Shown here: positions 1-6,878 of the stretch, one piece after another | How positions within the stretch are numbered: the first letter of the stretch is position 1 | Layout of the letters: every line of letters begins with the position of its first letter | Assembly (NCBI GenBank): GCA_016206875.1 | Contig: JACQQR010000155.1 | Location: forward strand, 1 to 12,183 | Direction of reading: 5' to 3' | Length of the DNA stretch: 12,183 bases | Source: Candidatus Omnitrophota bacterium | GTDB lineage: Bacteria > Omnitrophota > Omnitrophia > Omnitrophales > JACROU01 | The notes under the pieces: model-generated | Seen by the model: only the letters and a program-made list of their open reading frames with translations | The model's database searches: none | Told to the model about the DNA's origin: nothing | Position numbers and translations under genes: made by a program

Positions 1-98
1 AAGGGAGAGGGGAAGGGGTGAGGGTTTGAAATTTCGTACCCTTTTCGCCACCCACCCTCACCCTTAATCCCTCTCCCTCTCACGAGGGAGAGGGGCCG
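1..98. repeat. Inverted repeat of C/T-rich intergenic element
   Basis: Positions 3-25 (GGGAGAGGGG..GGTGAGGGT) are a near reverse complement of 54-77 (ACCCTCACCC..CTCTCCC), with about 28 bases between them. A second, perfect hairpin lies at 69-79/84-94 (CCCTCTCCCTC, loop TCAC, GAGGGAGAGGG). The motif looks like a dispersed intergenic repeat rather than a gene. It lies downstream of the leftward gene ending at 145 and could help end its transcript, but there is no clear U-tract. The element may continue past the window edge. Confidence 0.7.
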
Positions 99-144
99 CG
101 GAACTTCAGAGTGGTAAACAATTACAAATTTCAAACAGTGTAAA

Positions 145-774
145 CTATGGATCGAGCTCTGCCAAGTGGCTTGTGGAGGCGGCCTGTACCGGTTCTAAGT
201 CATTATCCCGTGTGATCCATACGACAAAGTGACAGTCACTAAAGTGACAGTCACTTTGTATGGGTATCATAAATGCGTCTTCAACTCTATCCATCATCTG
301 ATCTTCTAGGGAAAGAACGTTAAAATTCCGATCCAGCACCGCCCCCATTGCATGCCACTCGGGGACATCCGCATAATGCTCATCGGGCTCAAACCGCACT
401 AAGCATACATGTTTGGAGAGTACTTCCACACGCAGTGTGCCTGTAAGGGGACTGTCCCCTCTCTTGAGCCCTTGTTTGGAATTGAAGACAAAAACAGGTG
501 CGGAAACAGTATCGACTTTCCAGACCACCGCATAAGTATTCAAACGTTTCCGGCCCAAATCATCGGGTCCGTCTAAGCGAAAAATGACCGGTATTGAGTC
601 ATGCATTTTTGGCAGCTCCACTGCACCGGAAGTGTACACTTCCGTAAGTGAAATTTGTGCGGGCCCGCTTTGAAACTGCTTGATCACTTTGGGCTGGCTG
701 GAGGCATCCGCTGAAAAATTTAAAAACAAAACAGTCAGGAGAGCGGTAGAAAAAAAATGATGAAAAGAAATCAT
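145..774 (-). CDS. Exported hypothetical protein, 209 aa
   Basis: I do not recognise this protein. The N-terminus is a good Sec signal peptide: a few polar residues, a hydrophobic run (about residues 7-20), and a likely cleavage after Ala-Asp-Ala (22-24). The mature part is soluble-looking, mixed alpha/beta in composition, with Trp and acidic residues and no second membrane segment, so a periplasmic or secreted location is inferred. Two palindromic repeats lie inside the frame. One, at 446-460, encodes part of K-R-G-D-S-P-L-T. The other, at 224-259, encodes the doubled tract S-D-C-H-F-S-D-C-H-F near the C-terminus. Neither breaks the frame. The start at 774 is chosen because it begins the signal peptide. 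No Shine-Dalgarno is visible, but TATAAT lies on this strand at 781-786, fitting a leaderless start. The gene diverges from the tolC-like gene. Confidence 0.75.
   Translation of the reverse strand: MISFHHFFSTALLTVLFLNFSADASSQPKVIKQFQSGPAQISLTEVYTSGAVELPKMHDSIPVIFRLDGPDDLGRKRLNTYAVVWKVDTVSAPVFVFNSKQGLKRGDSPLTGTLRVEVLSKHVCLVRFEPDEHYADVPEWHAMGAVLDRNFNVLSLEDQMMDRVEDAFMIPIQSDCHFSDCHFVVWITRDNDLEPVQAASTSHLAELDP
224..259. repeat. AGTGAC-type palindromic repeat, copy 1 (inside CDS)
   Basis: A 15-nt unit, AAAGTGACAGTCACT, occurs twice in tandem (226-240, 241-255) and is followed by TTT. The whole forms a hairpin with arms 224-240 and 243-259 that differ only at the central base, and flanking bases (CCATAC / GTATGG) extend the symmetry. 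The 32-nt core 226-257 is identical to the minus strand of 5208-5239. It lies in frame in the exported-protein gene and encodes S-D-C-H-F twice. Confidence 0.9.
446..460. repeat. GGGGAC-type palindrome inside CDS
   Basis: AGGGGACTGTCCCCT is a perfect 15-nt odd palindrome within the exported-protein gene. It shares the GGGGAC/GTCCCC arms of the larger palindrome at 5352-5388 and resembles the half-element GGAACTGTCCC at 11483-11493, which suggests a related REP-like family. On the coding strand it gives R-G-D-S-P-L in frame. Confidence 0.65.
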
Positions 775-780
775 GGCAAG

Positions 781-788
781 ATTATAGT
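781..788. promoter_or_regulatory. Candidate overlapping divergent -10 boxes
   Basis: The 20-bp gap between divergent start codons (774 and 795) contains ATTATAGT. Read leftward, TATAAT spans 786-781. Read rightward, TATAGT spans 783-788. Each box lies 6-8 bases from the A of its start codon, and neither gene has a visible Shine-Dalgarno, so both transcripts could be leaderless. Rightward, a weak -35 (ATGAAA, 760-765, 4 of 6 matches to TTGACA) has 17-bp spacing. Leftward I see no credible -35. This is inference from spacing only. Confidence 0.4.
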
Positions 789-794
789 GGTTTT

Positions 795-2135
795 ATGTTT
801 AAGCTCATCTTCTTTTTTATTCCGTTCACTTGGCTCCTGGGAACTTCTTCTTATCTCTTGGCGGAGGAGGGAACACGGCCGCGCCCGGATCCTGCATTGA
901 CCTTGGGGCAAACGGAAAACACACCCCTTCGCTTGGAAGATTGCTACCAGATGACCCTCAAGAGAAGTGAGGCGTTGGGCATCAAAAAAGAAGATATTGA
1001 AGAAGCCAAGGCCCAATTTTTCAAAGCCTCGGGCATATTCTTTGGCGATATCGAGTTTACGAAAAATGAATTCTTTCAAGACGGCGCCGGCGCACGCGGA
1101 GCCGGCGGTCAAACCACGGTGCAGGGCTCGCTCACGGCGGAACATGACCGTGAAACCTATTTTACCGTAGAGCAGCCTCTTTTTCAGGGCATGAAATCTT
1201 TGGGCGCTGTGACCGGAGCCGGCGCCTTAAAGAAACAGAAAGATAACGAGTTTATCCGCCTGAAACAAACGTTGCTCGAAGAAACCGCTTCCGCTTTCTA
1301 CGACATTTTGCGATTCAAAGAAGAAATCATTATTACCGAAGATATCCGCTCGCTTTTCGTAGAACGCGTTAACGAACTGAATGAGCGCGAACAAATCGGC
1401 CGCTCGCGCCCCAGCGAAGTGGTCAATGCCGTCTCCCGCATGAAAACGCTGGAAGGCGACTTGGCACGCGCCCGGGGAAATCTTCAAGTTTCCCGGCACA
1501 TTTTAGGATTTCTAACCGGCATTGAAATGGACGCAACCCGGCTGAGTGATGAAAACTTGGAAAATATTCTCCGGCGCGACCCCAATGAATTTGTTACGCT
1601 TGCCGCAAAACGGCCTGACGTAGTGGCCGCAGAAAATGCCGTCAAGGTAGCCTGGGATGCCGTAATAGTTGCGCAAAGCGCGTTTTGGCCCTCCGTGAAC
1701 CTCACCGCCAATCATTACGAATTGCGCGAAGGCTTTCAAAGCGCCATCAATTGGGACATGCTTGTAGAGCTCACGGTTCCCATTTTTCAAGGCGGTGCTA
1801 TTTACGGCGATTTCAAAGAAAAAATCAGCCGCTGGAAAAAATCAAAATTAGAGCTGTCGCGCGTGAGGCGCAAGGCTGTCCTGGAAGTCAAGGAGGCCTA
1901 CGAGCTGTGGCATGCCTCCCACGAAGAACATAAGTCATTTGATGAAGCTGTGAAATCTTCCAACGAAGATTTCCGCCTGCAAAAAGAAGATTATGTGCGC
2001 AATCTTGTCAGTAATCTGGACGTACTGGATGCGCTGGAGCGGCTCAACACCAACCGCAAAGAAGCCAACGAATCGTTTTACAACATGAAAAAAGATTATT
2101 GGCGTCTTAAAGTAGCGGCCGGGGAAGTAAAATAA
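795..2135 (+). CDS. TolC-family outer-membrane efflux protein
   Basis: This 446-aa protein is the outer-membrane channel of a tripartite efflux or type I export system. A signal peptide (residues 1-23, cut after L-L-A) precedes two homologous outer-membrane-factor repeats. Repeat one starts near residue 46 (L-R-L-E-D-C-Y) and includes the strand motif E-Q-P-L-F-Q-G (126-132). Repeat two starts near R-P-D-V-V-A-A-E (273-280), continues through A-F-W-P-S-V-N-L, and has the matching V-P-I-F-Q-G-G (328-334). Long charged helices (about 140-230 and 340-440) fit the periplasmic helical barrel. Length is typical. No Cys follows the signal peptide, so it is not a lipoprotein. The gene is one base upstream of the RND pump gene and surely co-transcribed with it. 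No Shine-Dalgarno is visible before the ATG. The transported substrate cannot be told from sequence. Confidence 0.94.
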   Translation: MFKLIFFFIPFTWLLGTSSYLLAEEGTRPRPDPALTLGQTENTPLRLEDCYQMTLKRSEALGIKKEDIEEAKAQFFKASGIFFGDIEFTKNEFFQDGAGARGAGGQTTVQGSLTAEHDRETYFTVEQPLFQGMKSLGAVTGAGALKKQKDNEFIRLKQTLLEETASAFYDILRFKEEIIITEDIRSLFVERVNELNEREQIGRSRPSEVVNAVSRMKTLEGDLARARGNLQVSRHILGFLTGIEMDATRLSDENLENILRRDPNEFVTLAAKRPDVVAAENAVKVAWDAVIVAQSAFWPSVNLTANHYELREGFQSAINWDMLVELTVPIFQGGAIYGDFKEKISRWKKSKLELSRVRRKAVLEVKEAYELWHASHEEHKSFDEAVKSSNEDFRLQKEDYVRNLVSNLDVLDALERLNTNRKEANESFYNMKKDYWRLKVAAGEVK

Positions 2136-2136
2136 T

Positions 2137-5100
2137 ATGAATCTTTCAGAAACTGCTATTAAAAATCCCGTGTTCGCCTGGATGCTGATGTTTGGGCTGA
2201 TGATTTTCGGATTCCTTTCCTTCCGCCAGCTCGGCGTGGGTTTCATGCCCGATGTGGACTTCCCCGTGTTATCCGTAGATGTGACTTGGGAAGGCGCCGC
2301 GCCGGAAGTAATGGAAACCGACGTTGTGGATGTGATTGAAGACGCAGTCATGGGTGTGGAAGGCCTGCGCGAAGTGAGCTCGAGCGCCAAACAGGGCCAA
2401 GCCGACATCAGCCTGGAATTTGAACTGGAGCGCGATATCGATATCGCGCTTCAGGAAGTGCAGAGCAAAATTTCTGAAGCGGCTCGCAGACTGCCGCGCG
2501 ATATTGACCCACCGATTATCCGCAAGTCCAATCCCGAAGACCAGCCTATTGTATGGCTGTCCGTGACGACTACAAACAAATCACGCAGGGACTTGATGGA
2601 CTATGTAGACAGGCATTTAAAAGACCGCTTTAAAACCATTCCCGGCGTGGGGGAGATTTTTTTAGGTGGATTCGTCGAACGCAATTTACGCGTTTGGCTT
2701 GACGTCAACAAATTGGATGCCTATCAGCTTACGGTTCAAGATGTGATTGACGCCATTCAAGGCGAACACGTGGAGGCCCCTGCCGGACGTATCGAAACAC
2801 CCTGGCACGAATCCACCGTGCGCGCTATGGGTGAAGCCCGGTCCGTGGAGGAATTTGAAAAAATCACGATCACCACGCGCGCCGGCCAACCCATTTATAA
2901 ACCCATTCAACTCAAAGAAGTGGCGCGCATTGAAGACGGCCTCGCCGATATTCGCCGCATTTCCCGTGTGCTGGGCGAAGATGCCGTGGGCCTGGGGATT
3001 CGCAAACAACGCGGGGCCAATTCCGTAGAAGTGGCCAAGGCCGTGAAAAAGCGCATTCAGCAAATTCAACCGGAAATTCCCGAAGGCTTTAAAGTCGCCG
3101 TGAATTTCGACAGCACCCGTTTTATCGAAGACGCAGTCCGCGAGCTGCTATTCACTCTGTTGCTTTCCGCCTTGTTTACTTCCCTGGTCTGTTGGATTTT
3201 CCTGGGCTCTGCATCGAGCACATTCAACATTCTCCTGGCCATTCCCACTTCCATTCTCGGCACGTTCATGGTGATGCAAGTCTTCAACTTCACCTTAAAT
3301 ACATTCACTCTTTTGGGCATTATGCTTGCCGTCGGCATTGTGGTCGATGACGCCATCATGGTGCTTGAAAATATTGTGCGTCACCGGGAAAAGGGCGAAG
3401 ACAAAGTGCAAGCGGCCTTCTTAGGGGCCCGGGAAATTACTTTTGCCGCCTTGGCTTCCACCATAGCCATTGTGGCCATTTTCCTGCCCAACGCCTACAT
3501 CAAAGGCGTCATCGGAAAATTCCTCTACCAGTTTGCCGTCACCATTTCTGTGGCCGTGATGCTCTCCCTTTTTGAAGCGCTGACGCTCACGCCGATGCGT
3601 TGCTCCCAGGTACTGGAAATCGGCGCGCGGAAAACCCAGTTTGGAAAACTATTTGAACGTTTGTTTGAGAGGGCAACAGAATGGTACCGGCAAACGCTGG
3701 GTTGGGCGCTTCGGTTTAAAATTTTTGTCTTGGCCGGCGCGGCGGTCATTTTCATCGGTTCGCTTTCGCTGCTTCCTACTTTACGAAAAGAATTTGTGCC
3801 CGCGCAAGACCAAAGCATGTTTATTGCGCGGCTGCAAACTCCCATTGGCTCCTCCCTGGACTACACCAGCGAAAAATTCCGCGAAGCCGAGGCCCTCGTG
3901 ATGAAAAATCCCAATGTGAACCGTTACTACGCGGCTGTGGGCGGATTTTCCGGCGGCGAGACAAATGCCGGCATGATTTTTATTACGCTGAAGCTTAAGC
4001 CCGACCGTCCGAGGGATCCCGAAAAAAGACACCGGCTCAATCAGCAAGAAATCATGGCCGAGTTCCGTAAAGACTTCGCAAAAATTTCTGATGTCAAAGT
4101 AGTGATTCAAGACCTTTCCACCCGCGGATTCGCCGCACAACGCGGATTCCCCATTGAGTTTACGGTGCGCGGACCCGATTGGGACCAGCTGGCTAAATAT
4201 GCCGAAGAAATTCAAGCCAAAATGGAAGAAAACGATTTATTCACCGACGTAGACACGGATTATTTATCCGGCATGCAGGAAATTCGCATCTTTCCCAATC
4301 GTGAAGCGGCGTTCGACCGCGGTGTCAGTATCAGCTCTATCGCCAAAACCATTAATGCGCTTATCGGCGGCGAGCGCATCGCCAAATACACAAAGGATGG
4401 CAGGCGCTATGACGTGCGCGTTCAAGTGGAGCCGGAGCAGCGTAAGCGCGTTGAAGATATTCAGAGGCTGATTGTTTGGAATAATCGCGGGGAAATTGCC
4501 CGCCTAAACGATGTGGTGCATATCGAAGAAACGCCGAGCCTGTTAACCATCACCCGCCGCAGTCGTGAGCGCGCCATCGGCATTTTTGCCAACGTTGCGC
4601 CCGGCAAGTCCCAAGCCCAAGCCATTGAAAAAGCCCGCCAAATCGGCAAAGAAATATTGGGCGCAAGTTACCGGATTGTCTTTAGCGGAACCAGCGAAAG
4701 TTTTAAAGAATCTTTTCAGAGCTTGAACGTTGCGCTGTGGCTTGGCATTCTCATTTCCTATATGGTGCTCGCCTCTCAATTCAATCATTTAATTCATCCG
4801 CTCACTGTGCTTCTGGCTTTGCCCTTTAGTTTGACCGGCGCCGTGCTTGCTTTAGTGATCACCAATCAATCGCTCAATCTCTTTAGCATGATCGGACTTT
4901 TGCTTTTGTTTGGCATCGTGAAGAAAAATTCCATTTTGCTCGTGGACTTTACAAATCAACTGCGAAAACAAGGCAGAGAAACGCTCGAGGCCGTTACAAC
5001 AGCTTCTCCCATTCGCTTCAGACCGATTATGATGACCTCTGTTGCCACCGTGGCAGCGGCCATACCTCCCGCGCTTGCGCTGGGACCCGGCGCCGAAACG

Positions 5101-5214
5101 CGCGTTCCCATGGCCATTGCCGTTATCGGCGGCGTAATACTCTCCACGCTACTCACCTTGTATGTGGTGCCCTGCGCCTACGTGCTGCTGACAAAACTGG
5201 AGAGCAAAAAGTGA
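2137..5214 (+). CDS. RND-family efflux pump, AcrB/HAE1 type inner-membrane transporter
   Basis: This 1025-aa proton-driven transporter is full length for the hydrophobe/amphiphile RND class. TM1 is at about residues 10-30, with a first large periplasmic loop to about 332. TM2-6 follow at about 334-480, TM7 near 527-547, a second periplasmic loop runs to about 860, and TM8-12 extend to about 1020. The proton-relay acid pair is present in TM4 (D404, D405 in G-I-V-V-D-D-A-I), as is the TM10 lysine (K930 in I-V-K-K-N-S-I-L-L-V-D-F). The loops carry the family motifs R-D-I-D-I-A-L-Q-E-V-Q (99-109) and G-V-G-E-I-F-L-G-G (170-178). GGGGAAG at 2121-2127 serves as Shine-Dalgarno. No membrane-fusion (adaptor) gene lies beside it, which is unusual. 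The TGA stop at 5212-5214 lies inside the palindromic repeat 5204-5243. Heavy-metal (CusA) type is less likely; drug, lipid or other amphiphile export is plausible. Confidence 0.97.
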   Translation: MNLSETAIKNPVFAWMLMFGLMIFGFLSFRQLGVGFMPDVDFPVLSVDVTWEGAAPEVMETDVVDVIEDAVMGVEGLREVSSSAKQGQADISLEFELERDIDIALQEVQSKISEAARRLPRDIDPPIIRKSNPEDQPIVWLSVTTTNKSRRDLMDYVDRHLKDRFKTIPGVGEIFLGGFVERNLRVWLDVNKLDAYQLTVQDVIDAIQGEHVEAPAGRIETPWHESTVRAMGEARSVEEFEKITITTRAGQPIYKPIQLKEVARIEDGLADIRRISRVLGEDAVGLGIRKQRGANSVEVAKAVKKRIQQIQPEIPEGFKVAVNFDSTRFIEDAVRELLFTLLLSALFTSLVCWIFLGSASSTFNILLAIPTSILGTFMVMQVFNFTLNTFTLLGIMLAVGIVVDDAIMVLENIVRHREKGEDKVQAAFLGAREITFAALASTIAIVAIFLPNAYIKGVIGKFLYQFAVTISVAVMLSLFEALTLTPMRCSQVLEIGARKTQFGKLFERLFERATEWYRQTLGWALRFKIFVLAGAAVIFIGSLSLLPTLRKEFVPAQDQSMFIARLQTPIGSSLDYTSEKFREAEALVMKNPNVNRYYAAVGGFSGGETNAGMIFITLKLKPDRPRDPEKRHRLNQQEIMAEFRKDFAKISDVKVVIQDLSTRGFAAQRGFPIEFTVRGPDWDQLAKYAEEIQAKMEENDLFTDVDTDYLSGMQEIRIFPNREAAFDRGVSISSIAKTINALIGGERIAKYTKDGRRYDVRVQVEPEQRKRVEDIQRLIVWNNRGEIARLNDVVHIEETPSLLTITRRSRERAIGIFANVAPGKSQAQAIEKARQIGKEILGASYRIVFSGTSESFKESFQSLNVALWLGILISYMVLASQFNHLIHPLTVLLALPFSLTGAVLALVITNQSLNLFSMIGLLLLFGIVKKNSILLVDFTNQLRKQGRETLEAVTTASPIRFRPIMMTSVATVAAAIPPALALGPGAETRVPMAIAVIGGVILSTLLTLYVVPCAYVLLTKLESKK

Positions 5215-5243
5215 CTGTCACTTTAGTGACTGTCACTTTTTGC
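5204..5243. repeat. AGTGAC-type palindromic repeat, copy 2
   Basis: A 40-nt hairpin has 19-nt arms (5204-5222 and 5225-5243, GCAAAAAGTGAC.. / ..GTCACTTTTTGC) that mismatch only at the central position of each unit. Its minus strand over 5208-5239 is identical to 226-257 on the plus strand. It supplies the TGA of the RND gene (5212-5214) and the TAA of the convergent SDR gene (5223-5225, read leftward), together with that protein's last residues S-D-S-H. Confidence 0.92.
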
Positions 5244-5250
5244 TTTTTTG
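5204..5250. terminator. Probable bidirectional terminator built from the repeat
   Basis: On the plus strand the 5204-5243 hairpin is followed at once by a T run (5244-5249), the form of an intrinsic terminator for the tolC-RND operon. On the minus strand the far arm of the hairpin ends in TTTTT, which could serve the leftward acs-VIT-SDR transcript, though no longer T run follows. Placement exactly between convergent genes supports the role. Confidence 0.65.
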
Positions 5251-6086
5251 CTTTCTAATAAAGCTTCATATCCCACTCGAAAGTTGGGATAAATAAACTT
5301 CATGCCTAAGTGTTTTAATTTTTGATTCCGGCAGCGTTTTCCGATAGCGCCGCTGGGGACGGTGCTCCCGGGAGGAACCGTCCCCAGCCTTCCGGCCAGC
5401 CATTGATACAGTTCCGTCTGCCTTACCGGCTCATCATCTACGCCCAGATATATTTCGCCGGATTTCCCATGATTGAATAATAATTCGGCGGCTCCAACGA
5501 TATCGTCCCGATGAATTAAGTTAATATAAGAATTCGGATTTTCCTTCATCCGCCAAGTTCCCTCTTCAGCGGACTGAATACGGTTGCGACCGGGCCCGTA
5601 AATACCCCCCAGCCTAAACACAATGACCGGGAAACCGCTTTGCAACAGCTTCTCTTCGGCCTCTAACAATATTTCTGCCCGGCGCGAATCGGGCCTCTCG
5701 GGCGTCGTTTCATCCACCCAATTTCCTTCGTGCTCGCCATACACGCCTGTGCTTGAAACATAAATAATTTGCCGGATTTTTTTCGGCGCCTGAAGATGCC
5801 GCAGTACATTTTCGAGACCCTGAAGGTAAACGGCCTTGTATTCTTCTTCGCTTGCCGTTCGCTTTCCGGAAGAAATAGAGATGAATATTTTATTTGCTTC
5901 GGGCAGGCTGGCGCACGATTCAACTTGAGTTAAGTCGATAACGAAAGGAATAATTCCGGAAGCACTGAGTTTACGGGAAGAAGATTCAGTTTTGACAAGA
6001 CCCGCAACTTTCATTCCCTGGGAGGCATAAAACCGGGCAAGCGCGCCGCCTAAATACCCCGCGCCCACCACCAGCAAATCAAACAT
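5223..6086 (-). CDS. YeeZ-like NAD(P)-binding atypical SDR protein
   Basis: This 287-aa Rossmann-fold protein belongs to the extended/atypical short-chain dehydrogenase superfamily, closest in pattern to the YeeZ group. The nucleotide loop is G8-A-G10-Y-L-G13. The conserved strand I-I-Y-V-S-S-T-G-V-Y-G (107-117) is present, followed by W-V-D-E (123-126) and R-L-G-G-I-Y-G-P-G-R (158-167). The usual catalytic Y-x-x-x-K is not evident where expected (S-R-R-A-E-I-L-L), which fits atypical SDRs whose catalytic activity is uncertain. Residues 233-245 are encoded by a GGGGAC-type palindrome and look like an in-frame insertion in a variable loop before G-K-R-C-R-N. The start overlaps the stop of the VIT gene by 8 nt, so translation is probably coupled; only a weak GGAA precedes the ATG. 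Substrate unknown. Confidence 0.9.
   Translation of the reverse strand: MFDLLVVGAGYLGGALARFYASQGMKVAGLVKTESSSRKLSASGIIPFVIDLTQVESCASLPEANKIFISISSGKRTASEEEYKAVYLQGLENVLRHLQAPKKIRQIIYVSSTGVYGEHEGNWVDETTPERPDSRRAEILLEAEEKLLQSGFPVIVFRLGGIYGPGRNRIQSAEEGTWRMKENPNSYINLIHRDDIVGAAELLFNHGKSGEIYLGVDDEPVRQTELYQWLAGRLGTVPPGSTVPSGAIGKRCRNQKLKHLGMKFIYPNFRVGYEALLESKKAKSDSH
5352..5388. repeat. GGGGAC-type compound palindrome inside CDS
   Basis: Perfect 12-nt arms GCTGGGGACGGT (5352-5363) and ACCGTCCCCAGC (5377-5388) enclose a second palindrome, CTCCCGGGAG (5365-5374). This nested form is typical of mobile REP-like elements. It sits in frame in the SDR gene and encodes R-L-G-T-V-P-P-G-S-T-V-P-S (residues 233-245), a Pro/Gly/Ser/Thr-rich loop unlike its surroundings. 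Confidence 0.85.
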
Positions 6087-6861
6087 GGATTCCGCGAAGC
6101 AACAATCCCACCGCGTAGGCCAACACCGAAGCGGTGGCGCCTACAGCCAGCGTTTCCACGCCGGTGAGAAGCCATGACTTATTCACAAAACGGCTTTTGG
6201 CTGCGCCCACGAGGAAAAAAGCAACAGCGGTCATCCAGGCGCTCACCAAAAATTCGCCGCGAAACGATCCGGGAAAAATGAAATTCCAAACAAAAGCGCC
6301 AAGCGGGATCATGCCCACAGCCACAAAAGCCAAAAAAGTGACTCCGGCCGCGCGCACCGGCGAAGCGTCTTCTTTGGCCATGCCGAATTCTTCCTGCACC
6401 ATGGTATCTACCCACAACTTGGCATCGGAAGTAATGATGTGAACAATTTTTTCCAGTTCTTCTCCCTTAAATCCTTTGGCCGCAAAAATTTGGCGGATTT
6501 CTTCGCGCTCGCCTTCGGGAATGGCGCGAATATGCATTTCTTCTTCTTTGCGCGTTTTATTGCGCAATTCCTGCTCGGTGCGCGTAGCCAGGAAATTCCC
6601 CACCGCCATGCTAAAACCATCGGCAATGAGATTTGCGGCTCCGAGAATAATGACAACATTAGAAGCAAGCCCGGCCCCTGCCACTCCGGAAACTACGGCA
6701 AAAGTGGTCACGGTGCCGTCTATAGCACCATAAATGAAGTCGCGTAAATAACTGCGCTGCATGCCCTTTTCCAGGCGCTCGCGAATGGCCTCGCGGGTAT
6801 GAATAGCGCGAAGGCGATCGAGAGATTGAGGATCTTTGGGATCTGAGAAATTGGCAACCAT
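6079..6861 (-). CDS. VIT1/CCC1-family Fe2+/Mn2+ transporter
   Basis: This 260-aa membrane protein moves ferrous iron or manganese out of the cytoplasm in the VIT1/CCC1 family. The first membrane helix has the signature G-A-I-D-G-T-V-T-T-F-A-V-V-S-G (45-59), with D48 as a likely metal ligand. The second has A-D-G-F-S-M-A-V-G-N-F-L (80-91). A cytoplasmic Glu-rich helical segment (about 94-165, with E-E-E-M-H, E-G-E-R-E-E, G-E-E-L-E and Q-E-E-F) matches the metal-binding domain. Three more hydrophobic helices follow at about 170-197, 204-222 and 231-256. One oddity is Asn89 where many family members have Glu in the S-M-x-x-G-E motif, though bacterial variants with Asn occur. A strong AAGGAGG (6868-6874) lies 6 nt before the ATG. 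The gene starts 17 nt after the acs stop and overlaps the SDR gene by 8 nt, indicating one operon. Confidence 0.94.
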   Translation of the reverse strand: MVANFSDPKDPQSLDRLRAIHTREAIRERLEKGMQRSYLRDFIYGAIDGTVTTFAVVSGVAGAGLASNVVIILGAANLIADGFSMAVGNFLATRTEQELRNKTRKEEEMHIRAIPEGEREEIRQIFAAKGFKGEELEKIVHIITSDAKLWVDTMVQEEFGMAKEDASPVRAAGVTFLAFVAVGMIPLGAFVWNFIFPGSFRGEFLVSAWMTAVAFFLVGAAKSRFVNKSWLLTGVETLAVGATASVLAYAVGLLLRGIHV

Positions 6862-6878
6862 GGTAAACCTCCTTGCTC

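Noticed and set aside
2429..2450. Perfect 22-bp palindrome AGCGCGATATC/GATATCGCGCT inside the RND gene
   Set aside because: It encodes R-D-I-D-I-A-L, a conserved RND family motif, so the symmetry is best explained by codon choice over a repeated Asp-Ile pair, not by an inserted element.
5204..5243. Short tandem units as a CRISPR-like or operator array
   Set aside because: Only two 15-nt units with no spacers; the strong hairpin and gene-end position fit a palindromic repeat and terminator better.
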